Positions 1-7,954 of a stretch of DNA of 64,000 nt are shown piece after piece. The first letter of the stretch is position 1, and each line of letters opens with the position of its first letter. The stretch comes from Gammaproteobacteria bacterium (GTDB taxonomy: Bacteria > Pseudomonadota > Gammaproteobacteria > Pseudomonadales > Azotimanducaceae_A): positions 5,547 through 69,546 of the forward strand of contig DUAT01000072.1 of the NCBI GenBank assembly GCA_012960755.1, in the 5' to 3' direction. The position numbers and the translations under genes are program-made. The notes under the pieces were generated by a model, which worked only from the letters and a program-made list of their open reading frames with translations, was not told the DNA's origin and searched no databases.

Positions 1-189
1 GCCCTTGTTATCCATCGGCAATTCGATGTATCGACACCCAAGAGCGGTCAATCGTTCTGAATAATCATCTTTCGGGGCTACTGCAATAACATCATACCCT
101 GCCCGGATCATCGCTCGAATAAGATTCGAGCGGAAGTTAAATATATTCCATGACGTGTTGATGCAGAGAACTATGCGGAGGGAATTCAT
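1..189 (-). CDS. Glycosyltransferase family 4, N-terminal part (cut by window edge)
   Basis: Reading the minus strand from an ATG at 187-189 gives 63 uninterrupted residues up to the window edge. The start (MNSLRIVLCINTSWNIFNFR) and the later segment SERLTALGCRYIELPMDNKG match the N-terminal Rossmann half of GT4 enzymes of the WbpH/PglA type, which add a sugar to lipid-linked glycan intermediates at the inner membrane. It diverges from the O-antigen ligase-like gene and sits beside wecA/B/C, so a role in surface polysaccharide assembly is inferred. Donor and acceptor sugars cannot be told from this fragment. Confidence 0.8.
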   Translation of the reverse strand, partial: MNSLRIVLCINTSWNIFNFRSNLIRAMIRAGYDVIAVAPKDDYSERLTALGCRYIELPMDNKG

Positions 190-326
190 TCACAGGGATT
201 CTACTGAGTCGAAGTCCGAGTCGCAACAGATCAAAAGGGCTGCCGATGCTTCGAACACCAGGCGTTTACTGAATAGTGAGCGAAGGACTGATAACATAGC
301 CCAGCCAATTCATTTTCGACGATTTC

Positions 327-1604
327 GTGCAACCTCCACAATTCAATATTTATCTTGCCATCCTCCTCCTCATGTCCATTCCATTGGGCGCGAATCGAGT
401 CTGGGCATGGTCGTTGCTTGAGATTTCGATATTCGCTCTTTCAATTACTGTTGTAGCTCGTGAGCTAATCGCCCCATCAGATGACGTTGTGTTACTCAAA
501 AAGACATGGGTGGTCGCTGCCTGTTTTCTGTGGGTGGTTTTCTGGTTAGTCATTCAAGGCACGGTACGGTCCGATGGATCATCCATCTCGGAGGATGTGT
601 TTTTGACACGAATCGAGCTACTGAAATCTCTCGCATATAGTTGCATGTTTGCGTTGTCCATCTACTTTCTTTCATCTCGGGAAAGAGTTACCCGCACCAT
701 ATATGTGATCGTTTTTGCGGGTTTGGCACAAGCTTTTCTGGGTGCCTGGTGGGTAATAGAGGGCACCCAGAGTCGGGCCTCAGGAACTTTTATCAGTTAC
801 AACCATTTCTCAGGGTTCCTGGAGATGAGCATTGCACTCGGGGTTGGGATGATGATTGCATTGCCCAGCTCCATGGGTAGTCATTTTCGTTCAGTCGTAC
901 GCAGCTATGCAGAGTTATTGCTTGGTCCGAAAGCCAGATTAAGGATTGTGCTGGTCATTATGGTTGTCGGTCTTGTGATGAGCGGATCCAGGATGGGTAA
1001 CAGTGCTTTTTTTGGTAGCATTCTTATTTCTGGCACACTCACGCTGCTACTGGCGAAGAAGTTAAATCGGTCAACGGTTGTACTACTGGTCAGCTTGATT
1101 GTTATTGATATTGCACTCATTGGAACCTACTTTGGTGTCGAAAGGGTCGTAAATCGTATCCAAGAGACGACCATGAGCGAGGAGCAACGTGTTGAATTAA
1201 ATCGTTACACGGTAAATATCGTCCGCGATCACACGTTGACGGGAACGGGTGCAGGCACTTTTCGACATGTGTTTCCACAATATCGAGGTGCGGACGTCAT
1301 CTATTTCTTTACGAATGCAGAGAACGACTATCTTGAATTTCTAAGTGAATACGGGATTATTGGGTTTATCCCTCTCGCTCTAATTGTTATCTTGAGTTAT
1401 GGGGCAGCCCTGAAAACGATTCGGACAAGGCGCTCGCCTTTTTATCGCGGCATCGCCTTTGGCAGTCTAATGGCGATGACCTCTATACTTATTCATTCCT
1501 TCGCAGACTTTAACCTTCATATTCCTGCCAATGCCTGTTTGTTTATGGTCGTATTGGCACTCGCCTGGGCGAGCTTGAATGTGGAGCGTGCAAGGAACAA
1601 CTGA
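327..1604 (+). CDS. O-antigen ligase / polymerase family membrane protein
   Basis: A 425-residue protein made mostly of hydrophobic segments, starting at GTG. The C-terminal half has the Wzy_C layout: a GSRMG motif, a periplasmic loop with TGTGAGTFRHVFPQYRG, then NAENDYLEFLSEYGIIGF leading into the last membrane helices. Members of this family polymerise O-units or ligate glycan to lipid A core, or to protein, at the periplasmic face. The wecABC genes and a GT4 gene next door support a polysaccharide role. Ligase (WaaL-like) and polymerase (Wzy-like) functions cannot be separated from sequence alone. Confidence 0.85.
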   Translation: MQPPQFNIYLAILLLMSIPLGANRVWAWSLLEISIFALSITVVARELIAPSDDVVLLKKTWVVAACFLWVVFWLVIQGTVRSDGSSISEDVFLTRIELLKSLAYSCMFALSIYFLSSRERVTRTIYVIVFAGLAQAFLGAWWVIEGTQSRASGTFISYNHFSGFLEMSIALGVGMMIALPSSMGSHFRSVVRSYAELLLGPKARLRIVLVIMVVGLVMSGSRMGNSAFFGSILISGTLTLLLAKKLNRSTVVLLVSLIVIDIALIGTYFGVERVVNRIQETTMSEEQRVELNRYTVNIVRDHTLTGTGAGTFRHVFPQYRGADVIYFFTNAENDYLEFLSEYGIIGFIPLALIVILSYGAALKTIRTRRSPFYRGIAFGSLMAMTSILIHSFADFNLHIPANACLFMVVLALAWASLNVERARNN

Positions 1605-1658
1605 AAACGATCTCAGAACAGTCGCGTTCGTTTAAGATTAAATGCAGCTGTGCCAGAA

Positions 1659-2723
1659 CTAATTCATGCTCAGCTTGCGCTCGAGCAGCATGTTAACCGT
1701 GACATAGACGACCAATACAAACAGAAAAACAACGAATCCGGCAGTAGGCATCAAATAATGCGTAACCACACCGATACCCATAAGCAGTATCGCGCCTAAA
1801 AGAATAATAAGAAGAACTCTATAATCGCTGATGCCATGACTAATGAACAAGTGGTGCAAATGCCCCCTGTCAGCAGTAAAAGGCGAAATACGCTGACGCA
1901 AGCGTTTGAACATAACCGCCCACATGTCTAACAAGGGAACAGCCACACACCATAGTGTATTAACGGGCGAGATAGCGACGTCCTCGCCCTGGGGGCTTTG
2001 ACTCAGAATAATGAGTGTCCATGCAATCAGATAACCAATCAGCATGCTACCGGCGTCACCCAGAAATATTCTTGGCAAGCCAAACATACCCAGGTTGGAC
2101 ATCATATACGGTATCAATACGGCCGCCAATATAACGAGCATGTCAACATGTTTAAAGCTCCCACTAACACCTTGAAACCCCAGGATAGCGAGGATAGCTA
2201 ATAGAGAAATTCCACCGGCCAACCCATCGATACCGTCCATCATATTGACGGCATTAATGAACCCCACAACGGCCAATACGGTAAATGGAATTCCCCACAG
2301 ACCTAAATGTATCTCGCCTGTACCAATGAGGTTGCCCAGTGACTCAACATAAATGCCCGTTGACACCATCATGATAAGACAGGCCAACGTCTGCACTAAA
2401 AATCTGATTAGGGGACCGAGATCTTTGTAGTCATCAACCAGTCCTATGACAAGAATAATGGCGCTGGTCGCTAACAGGAAAACCAACTTTTCATTTGTTG
2501 GTGTAGAGGGAAAAAACAAGGATATGAGCAATGTGGCGAAAAGTAGACCGGAAAATATCGCCAGCCCACCTGTGAGTGGTATGTGATCCTCATGTAACTT
2601 ACGCTCGGTTGGTACATCAACCAGGTTGATTCTGATTGCCAGCGGTCTAAGTAAAAAAATTGATACAAAGGTTATGATTAACGTAGCCAACATCACTGGC
2701 CACATTTCTTCAGCAGCAATCAC
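1659..2723 (-). CDS. wecA: Undecaprenyl-phosphate GlcNAc-1-phosphate transferase (WecA)
   Basis: A 354-residue polytopic protein of the MraY/WecA family. It transfers a HexNAc-1-phosphate (GlcNAc in E. coli WecA) from its UDP-sugar to undecaprenyl phosphate at the cytoplasmic face, the priming step of O-antigen and enterobacterial common antigen synthesis. Visible motifs are LVDDYKDLG with the metal-binding Asp pair at about 97-98, NAVNMMDGIDGLAGG at 157-171, FLGDAGS at 220-226 and the late-loop HLHH basic motif. It lies downstream of wecB-wecC on the same strand after a 198-bp gap and converges with the ligase/polymerase gene. Confidence 0.93.
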   Translation of the reverse strand: MIAAEEMWPVMLATLIITFVSIFLLRPLAIRINLVDVPTERKLHEDHIPLTGGLAIFSGLLFATLLISLFFPSTPTNEKLVFLLATSAIILVIGLVDDYKDLGPLIRFLVQTLACLIMMVSTGIYVESLGNLIGTGEIHLGLWGIPFTVLAVVGFINAVNMMDGIDGLAGGISLLAILAILGFQGVSGSFKHVDMLVILAAVLIPYMMSNLGMFGLPRIFLGDAGSMLIGYLIAWTLIILSQSPQGEDVAISPVNTLWCVAVPLLDMWAVMFKRLRQRISPFTADRGHLHHLFISHGISDYRVLLIILLGAILLMGIGVVTHYLMPTAGFVVFLFVLVVYVTVNMLLERKLSMN

Positions 2724-2921
2724 CTACCCTCCGGCAAACTGTTCTACTAGATCGTCGCATGGCTAAAGCCCACTGTTCTTATGTTTGTTTTATGTGAGTT
2801 TCGACCAAAATATTTCGTTGAAACTATACGAGAAACAGCTTACTGGGTACACGGTTGAGTCGCAACTGGTCAGCAACATAAGATTACATATGGCTTACAA
2901 TTGTACCGATCTTAACTGTCG

Positions 2922-4172
2922 CTAGTTCCAGACCCCCCTACAATCAATTAACACTTTTTCATTCAACCTGGACTTCTTAATCTTCTTAAAGGATTTGTGA
3001 TCAACCAACGCAACAATAATATTGGCTTCTTCCATTGCCACCTCCTGATCCACCAATTCAACTTTCACTTCCTGCAATCCTTCTGGTAATTCCGCAATGT
3101 TCGGTTCCACCGCCAAAATACGACCTACACCGGCTTCAGCCAGTGCAAGGGTAATATCAACTGATGGGCTTTCCCTGAGATCATCAATATCTGCTTTGAA
3201 TGCGAGACCCATACAGGCAATTACAGGTTCCTTGAACTGGCTTGCCGCAGCTTTTATTTGCTCAACAATATACCTGGGCTTATTGTCATTGATATCGCGC
3301 GCCGTCACTATTATCTTCGCGGATTCGGGCGCAGACGCAACAATGAACCAGGGGTCGACAGCAATGCAATGGCCACCAACCCCAGGTCCCGGAGACAATA
3401 TATCCACCCGGGGGTGTTTGTTCGACAGGTGGATAAGATCCCAGACATTGATATCGAGTTCATCACAGATTAACGATAGTTCGTTCGCAAACGCTATGTT
3501 CACATCGCGGAAAGAGTTCTCTGTAAGTTTAGCCAGTTCAGCCGTCCGCGCATCTGTTAGATGACAATCACCCTTAACAAATACTTGATATAGAGATTCA
3601 GCTCGCTGGGCACAATGAGGCGTCATACCACCCACGATGCGGTCGTTTACAACCAGCTCCTGCATCACCTGACCTGGCAATACACGTTCTGGACAGTGCG
3701 CAATCTGCACATCAGCTTCTTCGCCTGCTGTTTGTGGAAAAGACAAGTCACCTCGTTCCTCTTGCAACCATTCTGCCAATCGTTCTGTGGTGCCCACAGG
3801 GATTGTTGATTCCAGGATGACGAGGTTGCCGCGTTTTAGTACGGGCGCTATGCTTCTGGCAGCATCTTCAATAAACGATAAATCTGGTTCATGGTCGCCA
3901 ACTAAAGGGGTGGGGACCGTAATGAGGAACGCATCTGCTGCTTCTGGTGTTGTCGTAGCCTTCAGTTTGCCCAGGTTCACAGCACTGTGGACGATCATAT
4001 CAAGATCAGGCTCTACGATATGTATCTTGCCTGAATTGATTGTATTCACAGCGTGTTCGGAGACATCGACCCCAACGACACTAAGGCCTCGAGAAGCAAA
4101 CATGGCAGCGGTGGGCAAACCAATGTACCCTAAACCAATGATCGATACTTTGCGAAAACTGTTATCAAGCAT
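2922..4172 (-). CDS. wecC: UDP-N-acetyl-D-mannosamine dehydrogenase (WecC)
   Basis: 416 residues, the usual length for UDP-ManNAc 6-dehydrogenase, which oxidises UDP-ManNAc to UDP-ManNAcA with two NAD+. The N-terminal NAD-binding motif [10 protein letters not shown] lies at 13-22, and the catalytic cysteine is in [15 protein letters not shown] (Cys269), as in E. coli WecC. The start ATG overlaps the end of wecB by 8 bp, indicating translational coupling. With WecB it forms the two-step UDP-GlcNAc to UDP-ManNAcA route for a ManNAcA-containing surface glycan. Confidence 0.95.
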   Translation of the reverse strand: MLDNSFRKVSIIGLGYIGLPTAAMFASRGLSVVGVDVSEHAVNTINSGKIHIVEPDLDMIVHSAVNLGKLKATTTPEAADAFLITVPTPLVGDHEPDLSFIEDAARSIAPVLKRGNLVILESTIPVGTTERLAEWLQEERGDLSFPQTAGEEADVQIAHCPERVLPGQVMQELVVNDRIVGGMTPHCAQRAESLYQVFVKGDCHLTDARTAELAKLTENSFRDVNIAFANELSLICDELDINVWDLIHLSNKHPRVDILSPGPGVGGHCIAVDPWFIVASAPESAKIIVTARDINDNKPRYIVEQIKAAASQFKEPVIACMGLAFKADIDDLRESPSVDITLALAEAGVGRILAVEPNIAELPEGLQEVKVELVDQEVAMEEANIIVALVDHKSFKKIKKSRLNEKVLIDCRGVWN

Positions 4173-5286
4173 TCAAAAGACCTCTGATTATTCGTCCAAC
4201 GGCATTGCCATCGCCGTAGGGATTGTGTGCCTTGCACATCTTTTCATAACTTTTTTTGGAATCAAGTAAGTGATTGGTTTCCTCAATAATGGTCAAGGAT
4301 TGTGTTCCCACCAATTTTACCGTTCCTGTTTCAACCGCTTCTGGTCGTTCGGTCGTATCGCGCAGAACCAATACTGGCTTGCCTAGTGAAGGGGCTTCTT
4401 CCTGAACGCCTCCAGAATCAGTGAGGATGATATAAGCCTGGCTCATTAAGTGAACGAAGGGTAGATAGTCCAGAGGTTCAATCAAGTGTATATTGGACAG
4501 GCCACCAAGAATTCGCTTTACAGGTTCCTGTACATTCGGATTGAGGTGAACAGGGTAGACAATTTCCACATCATCTCGTTGTGCCAGGGTGGCGATGGCT
4601 TTACAAATATTCTCAAATCCAGCGCCAAAACTTTCCCGCCGATGACCCGTGACCAGGATGGTTTTTTTATTGTCATCGAGGTCAGGCAAACGACGTTTCA
4701 ATGATCGCCGTAAAGCCTTGTCTGACTCGATCTTTTTTACCACTTGAAACAATGCATCGATAACCGTATTGCCGGTGACATGAATATGAGACTGTTCGAT
4801 GTTCTCTGCCAGCAGATTCTCTGCTGACGCCTGTGTGGGAGCAAAGTGCAGATCTGCTAACGCTGATGTAATCCGGCGATTGGCTTCCTCTGGCCACGGA
4901 TTGAACAGGTTGCCGGTTCTTAACCCAGCCTCTACATGGGCGACACTTATTTTTTCGTAGTGGGCGGCGAGCGACGCTGCAAAGGTTGTGGTGGTATCGC
5001 CCTGTACGATCAATCGGTCTGCTTTGTACTGACCAAACACATCACGTAGCCCCAGCAACACCCTGACAGTGATGTCGGTCAAATCCTGGTCAGGTTGCAT
5101 CAGGTTTAGGTCATAATCGGGTTTAATGGCAAACAGTTCAAGCACCTGGTCAAGCATATGCCGGTGCTGGGCAGTGACACAAACCCTGGTTTCGAACTCA
5201 GGTTTGTTTTTTAGCGCAATGATTAGAGGTGCAAGTTTTATCGCCTCAGGACGAGTGCCAAAAACGATAAGAATTTTTTCGGTCAT
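4165..5286 (-). CDS. wecB: UDP-N-acetylglucosamine 2-epimerase, non-hydrolysing (WecB)
   Basis: 373 residues of the GT-B-fold epimerase that interconverts UDP-GlcNAc and UDP-ManNAc in the cytoplasm. It has GTRPEAIK at 10-17, [16 protein letters not shown], and the nucleotide-binding stretch [15 protein letters not shown] followed by LRDTTERPE. The 3' end overlaps wecC by 8 bp, making a wecB-wecC unit. About 400 bp without a gene lies upstream, so the promoter is probably there. Confidence 0.95.
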   Translation of the reverse strand: MTEKILIVFGTRPEAIKLAPLIIALKNKPEFETRVCVTAQHRHMLDQVLELFAIKPDYDLNLMQPDQDLTDITVRVLLGLRDVFGQYKADRLIVQGDTTTTFAASLAAHYEKISVAHVEAGLRTGNLFNPWPEEANRRITSALADLHFAPTQASAENLLAENIEQSHIHVTGNTVIDALFQVVKKIESDKALRRSLKRRLPDLDDNKKTILVTGHRRESFGAGFENICKAIATLAQRDDVEIVYPVHLNPNVQEPVKRILGGLSNIHLIEPLDYLPFVHLMSQAYIILTDSGGVQEEAPSLGKPVLVLRDTTERPEAVETGTVKLVGTQSLTIIEETNHLLDSKKSYEKMCKAHNPYGDGNAVGRIIRGLLNA

Positions 5287-5688
5287 CGATCATTGGCCTT
5301 ATCCTGACGAGAATGCAGACGCATTTTTACCAGACTTTGGTTGAGACTCTTGTGAGGGACTTCGTTCGGACTTTGCTCCAAGGCTATCTCTCATCTCGGT
5401 TTTGTCACGTACGCGAAATTACTCTTTATTTACACGACGCAGTGTTGACAGTCAACGGCCTGGAGGACGGAGCAACGGCCTGGACAATATCCAGACCATT
5501 ATCGGCGGGTCTCCTGGGAGATTACCGGCTATAGGACGCCTGCAAAGCTCCCAGGTTTTGACTGCGGTTCAATCTCTCGGACAAAAATTCATCTGTGCAA
5601 AACATCATTCGCTGTCTTCCTGGCGAGTATGTACAGTATTCGGCATAGTCTCGATTGTTCATCGTCGCCAGGAATTGCAAATACCTGG
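5287..5688. other. 400-bp gene-free spacer upstream of wecB
   Basis: No credible gene is seen on either strand. It holds a perfect 8-bp inverted repeat (5513-5520 and 5548-5555, annotated separately) and a short direct repeat of ACGGCCTGGA near 5456 and 5474. It probably carries the wecB promoter and the end of the SPOR gene transcript, but no convincing -35/-10 pair was picked out. Confidence 0.5.
5513..5555. repeat. Hairpin repeat, copy 1 (CCTGGGAG...CTCCCAGG)
   Basis: A perfect 8-bp stem, CCTGGGAG at 5513-5520 and CTCCCAGG at 5548-5555, encloses 27 nt. The interior resembles the hairpin at 15599-15646: both hold a TATAG...CCTGC core and end AAAGCTCCCAGG. This suggests a dispersed, structured intergenic repeat rather than a gene-specific operator. 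Confidence 0.5.
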
Positions 5689-6492
5689 TCATCTCTCCCC
5701 AACAACAAGGGGTTCTACCGCAACGATCTCATCAACGAAAATCGGCACGTCATCAACAACAGACGTTTCCTCAGCATCCGCAATCATGGCTTTAGGCTCG
5801 AACTTCATCCTGTACGATGCATTGACGCTGAGCCACCAAATTTCGCTCAATCCCAAACTGTTATAACGTGCGCGCACAGAATCGAGTTGTTCATCGAAGG
5901 GTCCTAGAACCACACGGTAAGATGTTTTGTTAGCAAACTGCACCTTGTTGATGTTCATGGGCGCGTCCATATCCGAGCCCATTTGGTTGACGAACAGTTC
6001 GGCTAAACGCGCTTCGGCATAACTTGCCAAAACAAGATAGTGGTCCTGGGGAGGCAGTTCCACCTTGACTGGTACTACAGGTACGTTGACGGGTTCGGGG
6101 ATGGCGACAGGTTCTACCTTTTTAACAGGTTCCGGTTCTACCGCTGCGACCATTTCTTTCTTAACAGCAGCTTCCTTAACAGCAGCTTCACCTGCGAGAC
6201 TAATTTGACTGACTGCGAGCATCCAGGGGTACAATTCCAGATTTTCCAGCTCAGCTTTTGACGCCCCGTCCTTTGGTACAACCAGCCGGTACTTGGTGGT
6301 TCCGCCGTAATCGAAGAAGGCAATCTGAACAGTTAAGTTAGTCGTATTCTCAATACGCCTGCGTTCTTTGGTTGCACCTTGCATTTCCTTAAAACTACCG
6401 ACAACCCAGAATTCCTGCTTGTCTGCAGCGGCGTTCGCAGTTGATGTAACGGACAACATAAGCAGGCAGCTACAGATGATGATATATTTCAT
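5689..6492 (-). CDS. Secreted SPOR-domain protein
   Basis: 267 residues with a Sec signal peptide (MKYIIICSCLLMLSVTSTANA, cut after about residue 21). After it come a SPOR-like segment beginning EFWVVGSFKEM, an Ala/Pro/Glu/Val-rich linker (residues about 105-150), and a clearer SPOR repeat (YLVLASYAEARLAELF ... YRVVLGPFDEQLDSVRARY). SPOR domains bind denuded peptidoglycan glycan strands, often at the septum. The protein has no membrane anchor beyond the signal, so a periplasmic location is inferred. The short run after the second SPOR repeat is acidic. Its biological role is unknown. Confidence 0.75.
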   Translation of the reverse strand: MKYIIICSCLLMLSVTSTANAAADKQEFWVVGSFKEMQGATKERRRIENTTNLTVQIAFFDYGGTTKYRLVVPKDGASKAELENLELYPWMLAVSQISLAGEAAVKEAAVKKEMVAAVEPEPVKKVEPVAIPEPVNVPVVPVKVELPPQDHYLVLASYAEARLAELFVNQMGSDMDAPMNINKVQFANKTSYRVVLGPFDEQLDSVRARYNSLGLSEIWWLSVNASYRMKFEPKAMIADAEETSVVDDVPIFVDEIVAVEPLVVGER

Positions 6493-6758
6493 TGGTTTAT
6501 AACCCTTTTGTGTTCCATTTTCGTCAACTTAAATTCTATATCCTTGATTTCTGCATTCAAGGCGTCGAGCTACCTTCCAGCCGGATATAAGGTATGGTCG
6601 TCCGATAAACCGATTTTTAGGCACTTCCGCAAGGTTTTTGGAAGGTTATCTGTGAAGAAAAACAGCTTGTGGTTGCGGTCGTTTAAGCGCGCCATCAAGG
6701 GCACGATATGGCTCGCCCTGGTTGGGTTAATACCCAATCTAGCCGCAAAAAAGCTGAC

Positions 6759-7128
6759 AATCCGCCGTATCTTTCTGGTGTGTACAACGTTGCGACCCTG
6801 ACACCCCTGCAGCGGCCGAAGGGCTGGCAATGTCGGTGGTTATAACAATTTCTGGGTTGATCCGGGGTCCGATGTGTTTATGGTCAACGGCAAGTTTCGC
6901 ACATCGATCATTACTGACCCGGGCAATGGCCGCATGCCCTCAATGACGCCTGCGGCAACTAAATACTTCACCGAGCGGCGTAAGTTGCGCCGCCCCAACG
7001 ATGGCACCGCCTGGTGGCTGAATGTTGACGGGCCACCGTGTGGAACGAACCCTGGTCGGGCGAGTATATCTGGCGCAATAGTGATGACCGGTGATCCTGT
7101 TAGTTTCAGCGTTCGTTCGGGGTGGTAA
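6759..7128 (+). pseudogene. Relic of a secreted protein family of unknown function
   Basis: Two segments in different frames read as one protein: NPPYLSGVYNVATLTPLQRP from 6759, then after a frame change near 6820, GNVGGYNNFWVDPGSDVFMV and, further on, RTSIITDPGNGRMPSMTPAA and RRPNDGTAWWL, to a stop at 7128. The pattern (LSGVY, TPLxRP, GGYNxFWxDPG, RTSxIxDPxxGRxPxxT) recalls secreted hypothetical proteins common in marine Gammaproteobacteria, of about 300-400 residues. Both ends are missing and the last 25 residues no longer resemble the family. It is judged a decayed remnant. Confidence 0.55.
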
Positions 7129-7169
7129 CGGTCACTACAGGACTTGAGGCTTTTGGTATTCTCCACATG

Positions 7170-7262
7170 CAGGTAACTTTTACACACCTGGCGGGCACCA
7201 TCGATCTGTAGTGGTTTACGCTTTTTTTGGTTTTTCCACGCCTGTAGCTGATCCAGTATCAA
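7170..7262 (-). pseudogene. Relic of a DUF4143-type AAA ATPase (first ~31 codons)
   Basis: Read on the minus strand from 7262, the peptide starts MILDQLQAWKNQKKRKPLQI and continues DGARQVCKSYL. It aligns with the N-terminus of the intact ATPase at 7938-9263 (LLNWKDSSRRKPLIIRGGRQ, then IGKT). The Walker A glycine before Lys is replaced by Cys (GARQVCKS). After residue ~31 the reading frame continues into sequence that belongs to the opposite-strand relic, so the remainder of the gene is gone. Confidence 0.6.
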
Positions 7263-7307
7263 ACAAGTGCCGCTTTGAACTGTCCGTGTTCAATGCCTTG
7301 TTAGCAC

Positions 7308-7595
7308 CTACGAACGCAACGCCTTGAGAACAGCTTTAGGTTCTTTTGCTACCACGTTAAGCAGCACTAGTGCCGGTCCTTGAGGCACTCGATCACCCCG
7401 CTCCCAGTGCCGCAAAGTACTGACACTTATTCCAAAAGCTGAAGCAAACTCACTTTGCGACATTCCGACCTTGGCGCGAATATTCTTCACATCGACTGGG
7501 GAGAATTCGTGAACTACGGCTTTTCCTGGTTTTCCTTTTGAAAACTCGACCGCCTCTTCAAGACCCTGTTTAATACTTCTGAATGCGTTACGCAT
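7308..7595 (-). CDS. HTH antitoxin of a HigBA/RelBE-like type II toxin-antitoxin pair
   Basis: 95 residues from the ATG at 7593-7595; a GTG three codons upstream is an alternative. The C-terminal half is a Cro/C1-type (XRE) helix-turn-helix: VKNIRAKVGMSQSEFASAFG, then ISVSTLRHWERGDRVPQGPA. This arrangement is typical of HigA/NadS-type antitoxins, which bind the toxin and repress their own promoter. The start overlaps the stop of the toxin remnant by 8 bp, giving toxin-first order as in higBA. The antitoxin reads intact while its toxin does not. Confidence 0.8.
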   Translation of the reverse strand: MRNAFRSIKQGLEEAVEFSKGKPGKAVVHEFSPVDVKNIRAKVGMSQSEFASAFGISVSTLRHWERGDRVPQGPALVLLNVVAKEPKAVLKALRS

Positions 7596-7763
7596 TTGAA
7601 CCACCGTAGTGCTTGACTAAAAGGCTGATGAATTTGGCTAACTCATTACGCTCCGACTTCGTCAGATTGGCTTTTTCTCCTTTTCCGAAAATTATAAGCA
7701 GGAATAGGGGATCAGTTTATTTTGGTAATAGTAGATTACTCTGACGCCGCCACTTTTGCCCTG
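7588..7763 (-). pseudogene. RelE/HigB-family toxin, 5'-truncated and frameshifted
   Basis: On the minus strand, residues QGKSGGVRVIYYYQNKL read from 7763 in one frame. After a shift at about 7710 the family's C-terminus continues in another frame: PLFLLIIFGKGEKANLTKSE, then RNELAKFISLLVKHYGGSNA and a stop at 7588-7590. These are the last two strands and helix of RelE/HigB mRNA-interferase toxins. The N-terminal half is absent, because upstream of 7763 the DNA becomes the 3' part of a nucleotidyltransferase gene on the other strand. No functional toxin should be made. Confidence 0.75.
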
Positions 7764-7954
7764 GTGGTGATATAGACCTGATGATCGAAACACCTGAACT
7801 GCCCAACCCTGTGGAGCGAAAGATCAAAGTGAAACTGGCTCTGGCAGAGCAGTTGGGGGATGAGAAAATAGACATTCTTCTTCACGATAAAAACCAGCCA
7901 CTGCAGGCAATCCACCCGATCGCAAAAGAAGAAGGCGTTAAGCTGACAGGGTAG
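7760..7954 (+). pseudogene. 3' fragment of an MNT-type nucleotidyltransferase gene
   Basis: In the plus strand, 64 codons from 7760 to the stop at 7952-7954 read PGGDIDLMIETPELPNPVER, then KIKVKLALAEQLGDEKIDIL and, near the end, PIAKEEGVKLTG. The DIDL pair is the metal-binding DxD of the pol-beta superfamily MNT fold, and the ending matches small nucleotidyltransferases, often antitoxins of HEPN/MNT systems. The N-terminal helix and the GS motif are missing, and the in-frame codons upstream hit a stop. It overlaps the last 17 bp of the DUF4143 ATPase gene on the other strand. Confidence 0.65.

Noticed and set aside
3787..4269. 160-residue plus-strand reading frame inside wecC/wecB
   Set aside because: It lies antisense to conserved catalytic sequence, with no ribosome binding site or family resemblance; it is a shadow of the real genes.
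5500..5600. Possible riboswitch upstream of wecB (GC-rich hairpin with GACGCC and CAAAGC)
   Set aside because: The order and spacing do not fit the c-di-GMP-I or glycine riboswitch cores, and the orientation relative to the gene start is ambiguous. A plain hairpin repeat explains what is seen.
6508..6801. 97-residue plus-strand frame beginning at 6508
   Set aside because: Apart from passing through the relic in a different frame it shows no family resemblance; the real homology is in the frame starting near 6759.
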